Source: Candidatus Woesearchaeota archaeon
GTDB taxonomy: Archaea; Nanobdellota; Nanobdellia; Woesearchaeales; DSVV01
Length of the DNA: 51,485 nt
Assembly (NCBI GenBank): GCA_018303075.1
Contig: JAGVYW010000042.1
Location: 1-51,485 of the forward strand
Direction: 5' to 3'
Below, piece after piece: positions 38,300 to 47,490 of the stretch (position 1 is the stretch's first letter; each line of letters starts with the position of its first letter). The position numbers and the translations under genes are program-made. The notes below the pieces were generated by a model. It saw only the letters and a list, made by a program, of their open reading frames with translations, was not told the DNA's origin and did not search any database.

Positions 38300-40480
38300 A
38301 TGGAAATAGAAATCAGAGAAACAACAAAAAGAAGAAGAATAAACAAGAAATCACAGATATTCATGATGTTATTAGTCTTTGTTACTCTAACAACTATAAT
38401 TTCTATCTATTTTGTACTTTCTGAAAAAAGAGCAAATGTTAAAAATGATTTTGGAAAAGAAAGCATGAATCTTATAAGTGGATATCAAGAAGAACAGAAA
38501 TTACTGCATACAATCCAACTGCAAGCTAAATTTGCATATTATCAATCAGTATATGACCTTGGATTGTCTGGAGGAGTTGGGATTGAAAATAATTGCGGTA
38601 AATACAGAGGATTTATCAATTATTATAATGATCCTGAACTTCAGCAATGTTTACCTTTGACTCCAGAAAAAGAATTGGCTGCGCTGATGAATAAAGAGAT
38701 GAGATTTGTTGAAGAAGGAATTGATGGAAACAAAGTAAGTGTATTTTATAATACTGAACTGAAAGATAATTATATAATTGGAAAGGCAAATGGATCAATT
38801 GCATATACATATGATAGTACAAATCAAGTATTAAATCTTGGTTCAATTGAAGTCAAACAATTATCTCCAGATGAATATGCACAGTTATACCATCCTAATA
38901 CAATTGGAAGTCCAAGCGGCAGTGGTGTTAAACAATTTCCAACTTGCGATAAAACAGAAGATGTAATCATTGAGCTTTCTAATGAAAAAGAAAAGCCAGA
39001 AAACCAAGTGAATTATGGAAGAATATGGATTCCAGCTGAAGCTTTGTGCGGAGGAGAATTTCCATTGCTAATAATGCTGCACGGACATTCACGACCAGAA
39101 ATTGCTTATATTGGAGAAAAGGCAGGATACCGTGTTGATAAAGATGTAAGGATATTAATAAACGAAAGGAAGATTTATCCTGTAATCCTTGCTGCACCTC
39201 TTGGAATAAAAACAACTAAAGGCACTCCTTGGCCAGCTGGACAATTAGATATTGACAAATATATTGCAAGAATACAAGAAGAAGTAAAAAAACATAATCC
39301 TAAAATTGCAATAAGCAAAGTTGGAATGACAGGACATAGTGCTGCAAATTGTTATACAAATACGGCATTACAATATTATCCCGCAAAATATAATTTTTAT
39401 TTTGTTGGTTCTGCAGATGGAACATGCGGTAATTTTAAGAATGCAGTTGGAACTGATAATTATGCACAGGAGATCACACAAAAGATTGGAAAAAAGGATA
39501 CAATATATGTTTTAATGCATCGCAATAGCGAGAGAGGAGACCAATCATCAGAAGCATTTATGACAGAAAACAGCGCTGATGATTCAGCTGATAGTATTGC
39601 AAAAGATAATTATGTTTCTGTTGTAAAGAAAAATAATAGGGAATATTATAGATATCTGCTAGACCCACAGAAATATAGACATGATACTGTACCAAAAATT
39701 ATGATAATTGAGATTTTGCAGAGGTTTTTTACATTAGAAAAGGTTGGTAGCATTGCTCCTTATGCTGCTGTTTATCAGGATATACAATTAGGAAGTTTGG
39801 GATGTAAGAGAACACAATATAATATAAATAGTGAATCAATTGGTACACCTAATTGCGGTGCTTTGAAGAATGCAGTTTTGTTTGTAAGGAATACAGATTA
39901 TTATAAATCTGATCACGACACTAAAAAAGCATATGCAACTGTTGAATTAGTTAATATTATTGAGGATATTGGCTGTGTGCTGACTGCAAAAAGTAACTAT
40001 GGGCCGCAAGGAAAAGTTGCTGTTGGACAAACAAGCTATGAATATGGAGGAAAATTATATGCTCATTCGTCGCATCAGAGCGGAAGGGATGCCGATATTG
40101 GATTTTTCTTCAGAGATAAAAAACAGCAATTGGTTAGTATGCAGACTGTGATGGTTAATACAAAGACAAATGCTGTTGATCCACGTTTTGACTTAGAAGC
40201 TAATTGGCTGTTCGTAAGAGAATTTTTTAAACATGATTTAGCAGAGAGTATTTTTATTTATGGTGCATTAGAAGACGCACTTATTGCTTATGCAGAACAA
40301 CATAATGAAGATAAATCATTGATTGAAAAAGCTAAACAAAAAATGGTTGGCGGGTATGAAGAATTAGGTCATGATCATAGAGATCATTATCATATCAGGA
40401 TTAAATGCCCACACGGAGATAATTTATGTAAAACTAAATATAAGAAATGTGATAATTATTATATTGCTCAGGCGAAATGA
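38300..40480 (+). CDS. Membrane-anchored alpha/beta hydrolase + M74 (MepA-like) murein endopeptidase fusion
   Basis: LLIMLHGHSRPE, VGMTGHSAANCYT (hydrolase); HSSHQSGRDADIGFFF, HDHRDHYHIRIKCP (M74). Confidence 0.75.
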   Translation: MEIEIRETTKRRRINKKSQIFMMLLVFVTLTTIISIYFVLSEKRANVKNDFGKESMNLISGYQEEQKLLHTIQLQAKFAYYQSVYDLGLSGGVGIENNCGKYRGFINYYNDPELQQCLPLTPEKELAALMNKEMRFVEEGIDGNKVSVFYNTELKDNYIIGKANGSIAYTYDSTNQVLNLGSIEVKQLSPDEYAQLYHPNTIGSPSGSGVKQFPTCDKTEDVIIELSNEKEKPENQVNYGRIWIPAEALCGGEFPLLIMLHGHSRPEIAYIGEKAGYRVDKDVRILINERKIYPVILAAPLGIKTTKGTPWPAGQLDIDKYIARIQEEVKKHNPKIAISKVGMTGHSAANCYTNTALQYYPAKYNFYFVGSADGTCGNFKNAVGTDNYAQEITQKIGKKDTIYVLMHRNSERGDQSSEAFMTENSADDSADSIAKDNYVSVVKKNNREYYRYLLDPQKYRHDTVPKIMIIEILQRFFTLEKVGSIAPYAAVYQDIQLGSLGCKRTQYNINSESIGTPNCGALKNAVLFVRNTDYYKSDHDTKKAYATVELVNIIEDIGCVLTAKSNYGPQGKVAVGQTSYEYGGKLYAHSSHQSGRDADIGFFFRDKKQQLVSMQTVMVNTKTNAVDPRFDLEANWLFVREFFKHDLAESIFIYGALEDALIAYAEQHNEDKSLIEKAKQKMVGGYEELGHDHRDHYHIRIKCPHGDNLCKTKYKKCDNYYIAQAK

Positions 40481-41586
40481 AAATGAAAAAAAACAACCAG
40501 AAAAAAAGAATAAGCAGGCATATCACACTATTGTCAATTATACTTCTCTTCCCTATGACTCTGTTTTTATCTCATATTGTTTCTGCTGAACCACAACTGT
40601 TAATTAGCATTGATAATGATAATCATCTTGAAGATTTCCAAGTAATTGCAAACAATGATTATTATGGAGAAAAATATTATCCTTTGCTTGCTGAAGAATA
40701 TGGTGAGGAGATTTTAGTAGAGCCTAAGAAATTTCATTATAGAGCAAGATTAAACAATGTAGAATTTTCTCAACTAAATAACAGATTTGCATTATCATTA
40801 AATCCGAAAACAACAACCATAAAAATATTTGATGATAATCTTGTTGTGAGTAATAATGATAATAATAAGAATGCAATTTTCATCAAACAAATCTCTTTCT
40901 GCAACAACAATAATATTTGTGAACCTTGCGAAGGTGTTGATTGTAATCTAATGGAATCTTCTTTGACGTGCAGTGATTGTAAAACAGGGGAGAAAGATTT
41001 AGTTTGTGATTTAATATATGATGGAATATGTGATCCGGATTGTGAAGATAAGGATAAAGACTGCAGCAGCTGCAATGAGAATGAAAATAATTGCTATGAA
41101 TATAACGAAGAAACACAATGCTCTGAAGAATATAATGGAAAAACATGTTTTTTTGGAAAAAGCTGCGCTGAAGGAGATGGTGTAACAATTGGAGATACTT
41201 TGTGCTGTCCAAACAGTTATTGTATAACTTCTTTTTTTTCAATGAATGAAAAAAAAGAGATTGAGAAAACAGAAGAAAAACAAAATGAAGAAAAAGAGAT
41301 ACAATTTACAGATCAAACTGCAATAAATAAAAAACAATCATTTATTGTTTATTTTGTGCTTATTGGAGTGTTAATTGCTGCAGTATTATCATTATCCATC
41401 TATTTTATCAGAAAGCTGTACAAATCAAAAATGCTAGTGATTGAGATTCAACGATTGAAAAATATAAACAGATATAGTTATGCAGAGATTAAAGTATATC
41501 TAGAGAAGCAAGGATATAAAAAAGGAGATATTGATTTAGCAATACAACAACATTATCTGTATGATAAGAATGTTAAGAATCACTAA
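40477..41586 (+). CDS. Secreted Cys-rich protein with C-terminal TM and cytoplasmic tail
   Basis: Signal peptide; CNNNNICEPCEGVDCNLM...CSDC; TM; SYAEIKVYLEKQGYKKGDIDLAIQQH. Confidence 0.65.
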   Translation: MKMKKNNQKKRISRHITLLSIILLFPMTLFLSHIVSAEPQLLISIDNDNHLEDFQVIANNDYYGEKYYPLLAEEYGEEILVEPKKFHYRARLNNVEFSQLNNRFALSLNPKTTTIKIFDDNLVVSNNDNNKNAIFIKQISFCNNNNICEPCEGVDCNLMESSLTCSDCKTGEKDLVCDLIYDGICDPDCEDKDKDCSSCNENENNCYEYNEETQCSEEYNGKTCFFGKSCAEGDGVTIGDTLCCPNSYCITSFFSMNEKKEIEKTEEKQNEEKEIQFTDQTAINKKQSFIVYFVLIGVLIAAVLSLSIYFIRKLYKSKMLVIEIQRLKNINRYSYAEIKVYLEKQGYKKGDIDLAIQQHYLYDKNVKNH

Positions 41587-41625
41587 TCGTGCTTTTTAAC
41601 ATTACTTTGAAAAAGGACCGAAAAC

Positions 41626-44600
41626 ATGAAATATAGCTTTGAGACAAATAGCTTCAAGACAAAAACAAGAAAAATACTGCAATTTTTGTTAGCTACTGCT
41701 TTCCTGCTATTATGTACTGCTTTTGCCATAGCAGATGATTTTAATTTTGCTGTAATTACAGATACAAATATTGGTATAGGAAGTATTGTATTAGCTAAAC
41801 AAAGTGATGCAGTTGTCAGTTCTATTATTCATTCTCCACAAAAGATTGATTTTGTCATTCACTTAGGCAATATGGTTGCTGGAAGCAGCAGTACAACAGC
41901 AGAAGATGCTGAGAAGATGTGGCAGGAATATAATCAAAAAATTGTTTCACAACTTTCTGATAAACAAATAGGAATATTGCTTATCGCTAATCAACAAGAC
42001 AAAGCAAATGTAGCATCAGAAAATAATTATATCAATATGTTTAAGTCAACAAAACATGATTTTGCATCCTCAGCAGCTGTAAAAGAGAATTACGCATTTG
42101 TGTATAAGGATAATTTATTTATTGTCTTACAATATGATAAGAATATTGACAAAAGCTGGCTGAAAGAGCAACTAGAAAAGAATTATCAAACAGTTGATCA
42201 TGTGTTTGTATTCTCTGTAAATGAATTTGCTGCAATTGCAAAAGAAAAAACAGCTGCTATTAGCTGCAATAACTGCAATGAGCTATTTGCTGCACTTGAC
42301 AGCTATAGCAATAAATATGGCAATAAAATAACCTTGTTTACATCATCATCTCAAGTATATTTTAAAGGAGATTACAAAGGATATGATGTTGTCTCTGTCG
42401 GAGCAATTGATGAACCACACACAATAATTGGTGTCAATGAACGGCAGAAAGCTGTGTATAGTGTTGTTGCTGTCAATGATAAGAATAAAATTATCTATGG
42501 TGTTGAAGAACCATTTGACCATTGGTTTTATGAATGCAGAAATCTGCCATTAATACAGCCAAAAGGATATGATAAATTTAATGGGATTATCACTGGATGC
42601 CAGCAGATTGAAGGAGAAAGTGAGGATGGAAAAGGAATCAATAAAAAATATGGTTTGACACAGTCACCATGCATTATTCCACCACAATTTGAGGGATATG
42701 AAGAATATACCAGAAAAAGAGGATTGAACATAAACAGCTTTAATGAAAAACATCCTGAATATGATGCAATTATATTAGAGGCATCACAGAAATTTAATGT
42801 ACCTTTTGAATTGATCAAAGCAATCATAATGGAAGAATCTGGAGGAAATCCATTTCCATCAAAAGAATCTCTTGGTGGAAAAATATGCAATAAGAATGGA
42901 TGCTTATGCAATGAACAAGGATATTGTGGATTGATGGGAACTGGATTAGATTATGTTTGCTTGACTCAAGCAGAATGTAATAAAGAAGCATTTATCAAAG
43001 GAAGTGTTAAAGACCAGATTTTTGCAGGAACAGCAATCCTTCAAAGAATAATAAAGAAAAAAAGCTGCAAACTTGATAATAAAAATCTGCTTGAAGATAT
43101 TAATAACCCGCAATATATTATGCATTTATTTGGATGCTATGGAAAAGGTATTGCTGATAATAAAGAATATTGTGAAAGAGAAAAAAAGCCGTGCGGTTAT
43201 CCTGTTTTCCTTCGCAGAGCAATGCAAAAAAACGGTAAACCTTTGGAAAAGATTACTCCAATAGATATTGCCACTGTAACAACAACTGCAAATGCTATTG
43301 TGCATAGTTACATAAAAGAGATCAAATTAGACCTATGTAAAAAAGGAGTTATCAATGATCAAATAACACATCCTATTAATCAGAATCTTATTGCAGTACA
43401 AGGCCAGTCCGCATTAGCTAAGGTAGGAGTAGCAAAAGGAGTTTCAACTGTGTATTATCTAACACCAAACTTTAGAATTCCTATTGATAATTCACTTAAT
43501 GATTATAAAACAATACGAGAGGCAGCAACTCAGCTAGTAACTGAAATCAATGACTGCAGAAGCCATGGTAATAATGTTGAGAATTGTTTTAGTATAAGCA
43601 TCAATAATCAAAAATATAAAACACTTGGAATTACAGCTGACAATCTACTATGTAAAGAGAATAAACTTGACAAATTCATCTATGATTCAATCGAGAATAT
43701 GAAAACATGCTCTAAATTAATTAATAAAAAGTGCTCTATAAATATTCCTTTACAATATCCTGGGGATGCAAAACTTGATGAAAATGAAATTGCATTTGTT
43801 TTTTCATCAGCAGATGAAAAAACAACTCTTGTTTCTGTGTTTGTCAATAATATTCTATATACTACTGATAAAATAAGCGGAAGTTTGGCTTTGTTTGAAG
43901 ACTTAATTGCACAACCTGAGTTTAAAGATGTAAAAAATGCAACAATATTATTGCAGTATGATAAATATCAATTTAAGAGAAGTATATTAGCATTTACTTT
44001 TGAAAATAAAAATACTAATCTTGATGAGAATAAAGAAGAGAATAAAGATTATAATTATCAGTTTGCTCTTCGAGACAAAATAATCTCATTTGTTTTTGAT
44101 CAAGATAATAAATTGAGTTTCTTTAGTGATAAACTGACACAACCATATATTGCTTTTGCTGAAGCACAACAGCAAGAAATTGAAGAGCTACAAAATCTAA
44201 AGAAAGGATTTAAGTTATGCTATTTGAGCAGAAATACAATGTATGCAAATAGTATGTTTGATGCTACTGCTGAAGATACTGCTTATTATGAAAAGAATCT
44301 ACGCTATCCTACAAGACTAAGAAATCTTGTGTACAGATTTGCACTGCTGTTTGATATTTCACAAGCAATTCCACATACAAGTATTGTTGTAAGTGATCTG
44401 CAAAAAGCAGAAAAAACTGTGCTTGTGAAGTTTAATAAACCTAGTACTCCTGTCAAATATTATACATTGTTTTTTTCTGCTGATAAAAATAGTTTAGAGC
44501 TGCCTACTAATGAATTGATGAAAAAAGATAGTGTTATGAAGATTATTCTTGATCCAAGCACAGCAAAAACAGCAAGCGTTGATGATTATACTTTGCCTGG

Positions 44601-45207
44601 AAATGAAATCATTGCTGGCAGATTGTATTATAATTTTATAGAGAATATGTATTTCATTGCAATTACTGTTGATGATGAATCCAAACAATATTATTTTGCT
44701 GTTGCTGGAATGAGTGTTAATAATAAAGAACCAAATAATGTTGATGCTGATCAAAAACTTGAGATTGTTGAAGGAAGTTCTGCTGATGACTTAGCACCAA
44801 TGCCTCCTGAAGTTGTTGTAATTGAAGGAAATATTGCTGCAGATGAATATGAAGAACAAGAGGAAGAACAGGAGGAGATTAACAGTAATATTATAATTGC
44901 TGCTCCAATGCAAGGAAAGATTACAGCTGCTTTGGATAGTGTTATAGATAATAGCAATCCTAACTATCTGCTTACTGATTTAGATGGATATTTTGCTGTG
45001 ATATATGAAAATAAAGCTGATGCTTCATTGAAGCTTACTAAAGAAAATTGTAATACTGAAAATAACTGCCAATTAGTCTCTGCTGTGCTGCCTGAAAATA
45101 AAGATAGATTTGAGATAGAATTTAATGGATTAAATGATGATACTAAATATATGGTTGTTGTGTATGCTGTTGATACTTCTGGAAATTATTTAGAGATTGC
45201 TAAATAA
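41626..45207 (+). CDS. Secreted degenerate calcineurin-like phosphoesterase + SLT lytic transglycosylase domain protein
   Basis: FAVITDTNIG..DFVIHLGNMV..LIANQQD; ILEASQKFNVPFELIKAIIMEESGGNPF...YCGLMG..QIFAGTAILQRI. Confidence 0.7.
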   Translation: MKYSFETNSFKTKTRKILQFLLATAFLLLCTAFAIADDFNFAVITDTNIGIGSIVLAKQSDAVVSSIIHSPQKIDFVIHLGNMVAGSSSTTAEDAEKMWQEYNQKIVSQLSDKQIGILLIANQQDKANVASENNYINMFKSTKHDFASSAAVKENYAFVYKDNLFIVLQYDKNIDKSWLKEQLEKNYQTVDHVFVFSVNEFAAIAKEKTAAISCNNCNELFAALDSYSNKYGNKITLFTSSSQVYFKGDYKGYDVVSVGAIDEPHTIIGVNERQKAVYSVVAVNDKNKIIYGVEEPFDHWFYECRNLPLIQPKGYDKFNGIITGCQQIEGESEDGKGINKKYGLTQSPCIIPPQFEGYEEYTRKRGLNINSFNEKHPEYDAIILEASQKFNVPFELIKAIIMEESGGNPFPSKESLGGKICNKNGCLCNEQGYCGLMGTGLDYVCLTQAECNKEAFIKGSVKDQIFAGTAILQRIIKKKSCKLDNKNLLEDINNPQYIMHLFGCYGKGIADNKEYCEREKKPCGYPVFLRRAMQKNGKPLEKITPIDIATVTTTANAIVHSYIKEIKLDLCKKGVINDQITHPINQNLIAVQGQSALAKVGVAKGVSTVYYLTPNFRIPIDNSLNDYKTIREAATQLVTEINDCRSHGNNVENCFSISINNQKYKTLGITADNLLCKENKLDKFIYDSIENMKTCSKLINKKCSINIPLQYPGDAKLDENEIAFVFSSADEKTTLVSVFVNNILYTTDKISGSLALFEDLIAQPEFKDVKNATILLQYDKYQFKRSILAFTFENKNTNLDENKEENKDYNYQFALRDKIISFVFDQDNKLSFFSDKLTQPYIAFAEAQQQEIEELQNLKKGFKLCYLSRNTMYANSMFDATAEDTAYYEKNLRYPTRLRNLVYRFALLFDISQAIPHTSIVVSDLQKAEKTVLVKFNKPSTPVKYYTLFFSADKNSLELPTNELMKKDSVMKIILDPSTAKTASVDDYTLPGNEIIAGRLYYNFIENMYFIAITVDDESKQYYFAVAGMSVNNKEPNNVDADQKLEIVEGSSADDLAPMPPEVVVIEGNIAADEYEEQEEEQEEINSNIIIAAPMQGKITAALDSVIDNSNPNYLLTDLDGYFAVIYENKADASLKLTKENCNTENNCQLVSAVLPENKDRFEIEFNGLNDDTKYMVVVYAVDTSGNYLEIAK

Positions 45208-45266
45208 GAATTGATAAAGCAACTAGAATCTGAATATTACAATAAACATGTGTTTTGAATAACATA

Positions 45267-45295
45267 ATAAAAAACTCCCTTCGGTCGTTTTTTAT
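45267..45295. repeat. GA-core hairpin copy 7 (convergent intergenic)
   Basis: ATAAAAAAC-TCCCTTCGGTC-GTTTTTTAT; same loop as copy 1. Confidence 0.85.
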
Positions 45296-45300
45296 CAGTA

Positions 45301-45320
45301 AAATGAGCGAAGCGTGATTT
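45301..45320. repeat. Degenerate GA-core hairpin copy 8
   Basis: AAAT-GAGCGAAGCGTG-ATTT; inner GCGAAGC. Confidence 0.45.
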
Positions 45321-45334
45321 CTTATATTCTTATC

Positions 45335-46402
45335 TTATAGATTAGTAATTGAAGGCATATTAGGGATATTGTTTGGCATAGATTGTAATTCTTTTTCGAG
45401 CTTTTTCATCTCATCCTCAGGATTAATATCTGTGAAAACAAAATTGCTGATAAATTCCAGACGATCAAACATCATGTTCTTTGAGGTTTTGCCTACCACT
45501 TTAATCATCTCACCCAGCAGATCATTCTTTACTTTTGCAAATGATTCAGGAGATTCTTTGAATAAAAGAATCTCCTCTTCCTCTTTTTTGAGAAGCTTTT
45601 TTACCTGATTTTTAAAAAAAACAACCCTGATATTATCTGTACCATCATCAAGGAAAAGATTAACAACATAGGAATACCCGTGCTGTACTGTACCATGTTC
45701 ATTACAGACAAAACCAGATTCTTTTGCTGAAACTTTTTTGCCACAATTAGGACATATCTCAAAAAACTTTATATCAAACACCTGTACAATAGTACCAACC
45801 AACTCAATATTTGTTTCATTTTCTTTTAGATCATGTATCCTTTTCCTTGTAAAATCATACTTCTTTTGCTGCTGCTGCGAAAGCTGAGCAACTGCCACAT
45901 TTGGTGGATTGATAAAAAGCTTGCTTTTTTCATTGAGATGCAGTTCTTTAAAGCCATTGTTCTCTTTAATATAACCTGAAAGCAATTTGATTACATCATT
46001 TTCCTTAAGAACATCAAAGTCTTTTGTAAGAGCATGCCAAAGAACTACTCTTATCTGACCTGTTTCATCTGCTGCAAGAAAACTTGCAACTTTGCCTTGT
46101 ATCTCTCCTCTTTGGAATTCCCTTAAAGTATATTTCTTTGCTACACGAGCATTTAATTCAATGTTACGCATACCTGCAACAAGATCTTTTATCTTGATTG
46201 CGCCAGATGCTTGAACTAGACGTATACCTAAGTCATTTGCAACAATATGTGCAGCACCTTCTTCAGAAATTAAACCAGCCAATTGTGTCATCTTTTGCTT
46301 GATTTTTTCACGAATCTCATCTTCTGAAAGCTGTGATTTTTCCTTAATCTTTTCAATAATTGTATGTAAAGGCATCGATGTCATAGTAAAGCACTTTTTC
46401 AA
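45335..46402 (-). CDS. Replication protein A-like OB-fold ssDNA-binding protein with zinc finger
   Basis: OB-fold GKVASFLAADETGQIRVVLWHALT, CPNCGKKVSAKESGFVCNEHG; likely start MPLHT near 46375. Confidence 0.88.
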   Translation of the reverse strand: MKKCFTMTSMPLHTIIEKIKEKSQLSEDEIREKIKQKMTQLAGLISEEGAAHIVANDLGIRLVQASGAIKIKDLVAGMRNIELNARVAKKYTLREFQRGEIQGKVASFLAADETGQIRVVLWHALTKDFDVLKENDVIKLLSGYIKENNGFKELHLNEKSKLFINPPNVAVAQLSQQQQKKYDFTRKRIHDLKENETNIELVGTIVQVFDIKFFEICPNCGKKVSAKESGFVCNEHGTVQHGYSYVVNLFLDDGTDNIRVVFFKNQVKKLLKKEEEEILLFKESPESFAKVKNDLLGEMIKVVGKTSKNMMFDRLEFISNFVFTDINPEDEMKKLEKELQSMPNNIPNMPSITNL

Positions 46403-46452
46403 ATTTATTTCAATTGTATAAAAGTAGAATTCTTGGAATGTTTATATAGTTT

Positions 46453-46534
46453 ATTAATTTTGAGCAAGAGCCATAATTTGGTAAGACAAATTAATTTTGA
46501 GCAAGAGCCATAATTTGGTAAGACAAATTAATTT
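46453..46534. repeat. 37-bp perfect tandem repeat, about 2.2 copies
   Basis: ATTAATTTTGAGCAAGAGCCATAATTTGGTAAGACAA at 46453-46489 and 46490-46526 plus ATTAATTT. Confidence 0.97.
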
Positions 46535-46998
46535 ACGGCTTCTTCAACTTCTGCTTTTATATGATGTACTATTTGTTTTAGGTGCTGGCAAAGCTGCAAT
46601 GCCTGCTCAGTATCATCCTGCTTATTAGCTTCAATTTCCTGGATTAATGCATTAGACTGCTTGAGCTTTGCCATGAGATCGTCTTTGTTAAGAGATTTCT
46701 TATCATAGATTGCAGCAATCTCGTCATATTGCTTTGAAATTGCTGCGAGCATTGCATTTGCTTCATCAAGAACATCATCAATATCTGATGCTAATAACTT
46801 TCTTACTTTCTTTTCCTCTTGCTCTGCTTTTTTATAGTCTTCTTTTTTTATCTGTTTTTTTATTATATCATCTTCTTTTTCATACTGAGAATTGTTTTTT
46901 GCAAGATTCTCATCTTTCTCCTGCTTTTCTAATTTTTTTAAACGTTCTTCTTCCTCTTTGAGCTTCTCTTTTTTACTGAATATGCTGAAAATGCCCAT
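46528..46998 (-). CDS. Coiled-coil protein with MGIFSIFSKKEK N-terminus
   Basis: Lys/Glu-rich helical protein, clean ORF. Confidence 0.7.
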   Translation of the reverse strand: MGIFSIFSKKEKLKEEEERLKKLEKQEKDENLAKNNSQYEKEDDIIKKQIKKEDYKKAEQEEKKVRKLLASDIDDVLDEANAMLAAISKQYDEIAAIYDKKSLNKDDLMAKLKQSNALIQEIEANKQDDTEQALQLCQHLKQIVHHIKAEVEEAVN

Positions 46999-47019
46999 AT
47001 TGAAGATACCCTTATATTT

Positions 47020-47490
47020 CTATCTAATTAAATAATATCTATTCTTGACAAATAAGTATGATATTAATCCATAGAGTATAATTATCATCAATTGAGTTAT
47101 CAAGAAAAGGTTTGCTATCTGATCAATTGAAAGCAGAGCTGAAAATGACTGCAAGTAATAGTGCTTTATATTGAATATAACTTCATTCTTTAATATAAAA
47201 TAACTTATTAATGAAAGGATAGTATTTATTCCTAGAACAATAAAAAGATAATTTGCAAAATAAGCTAGTTTATTTTTTTGCAATATCAAATAAATGGAAA
47301 TTAATAATAATGCTGTTAAAACATAAATAATCGCTGAAGCTGTGAATCCTTTATAAAAGATAATTCCAGCAAAAATGAAAAAAGGGGATCTTAATAGATG
47401 AAGAAAGATTATAACTGCTATGAAAAGCAAAAATATCAATAATTTTGTTTCTTTGGGAATCTTTTTATCTGAATTGAATAATTTCATCAT
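47020..47490 (-). CDS. Multi-pass membrane protein, unknown function
   Basis: Several hydrophobic segments; ATGA overlap with next gene. Confidence 0.6.
   Translation of the reverse strand: MMKLFNSDKKIPKETKLLIFLLFIAVIIFLHLLRSPFFIFAGIIFYKGFTASAIIYVLTALLLISIYLILQKNKLAYFANYLFIVLGINTILSLISYFILKNEVIFNIKHYYLQSFSALLSIDQIANLFLITQLMIIILYGLISYLFVKNRYYLIR

Noticed and set aside
46453-46534. Tandem repeat as CRISPR array
   Set aside because: Units are directly adjacent with no spacers and no cas genes nearby
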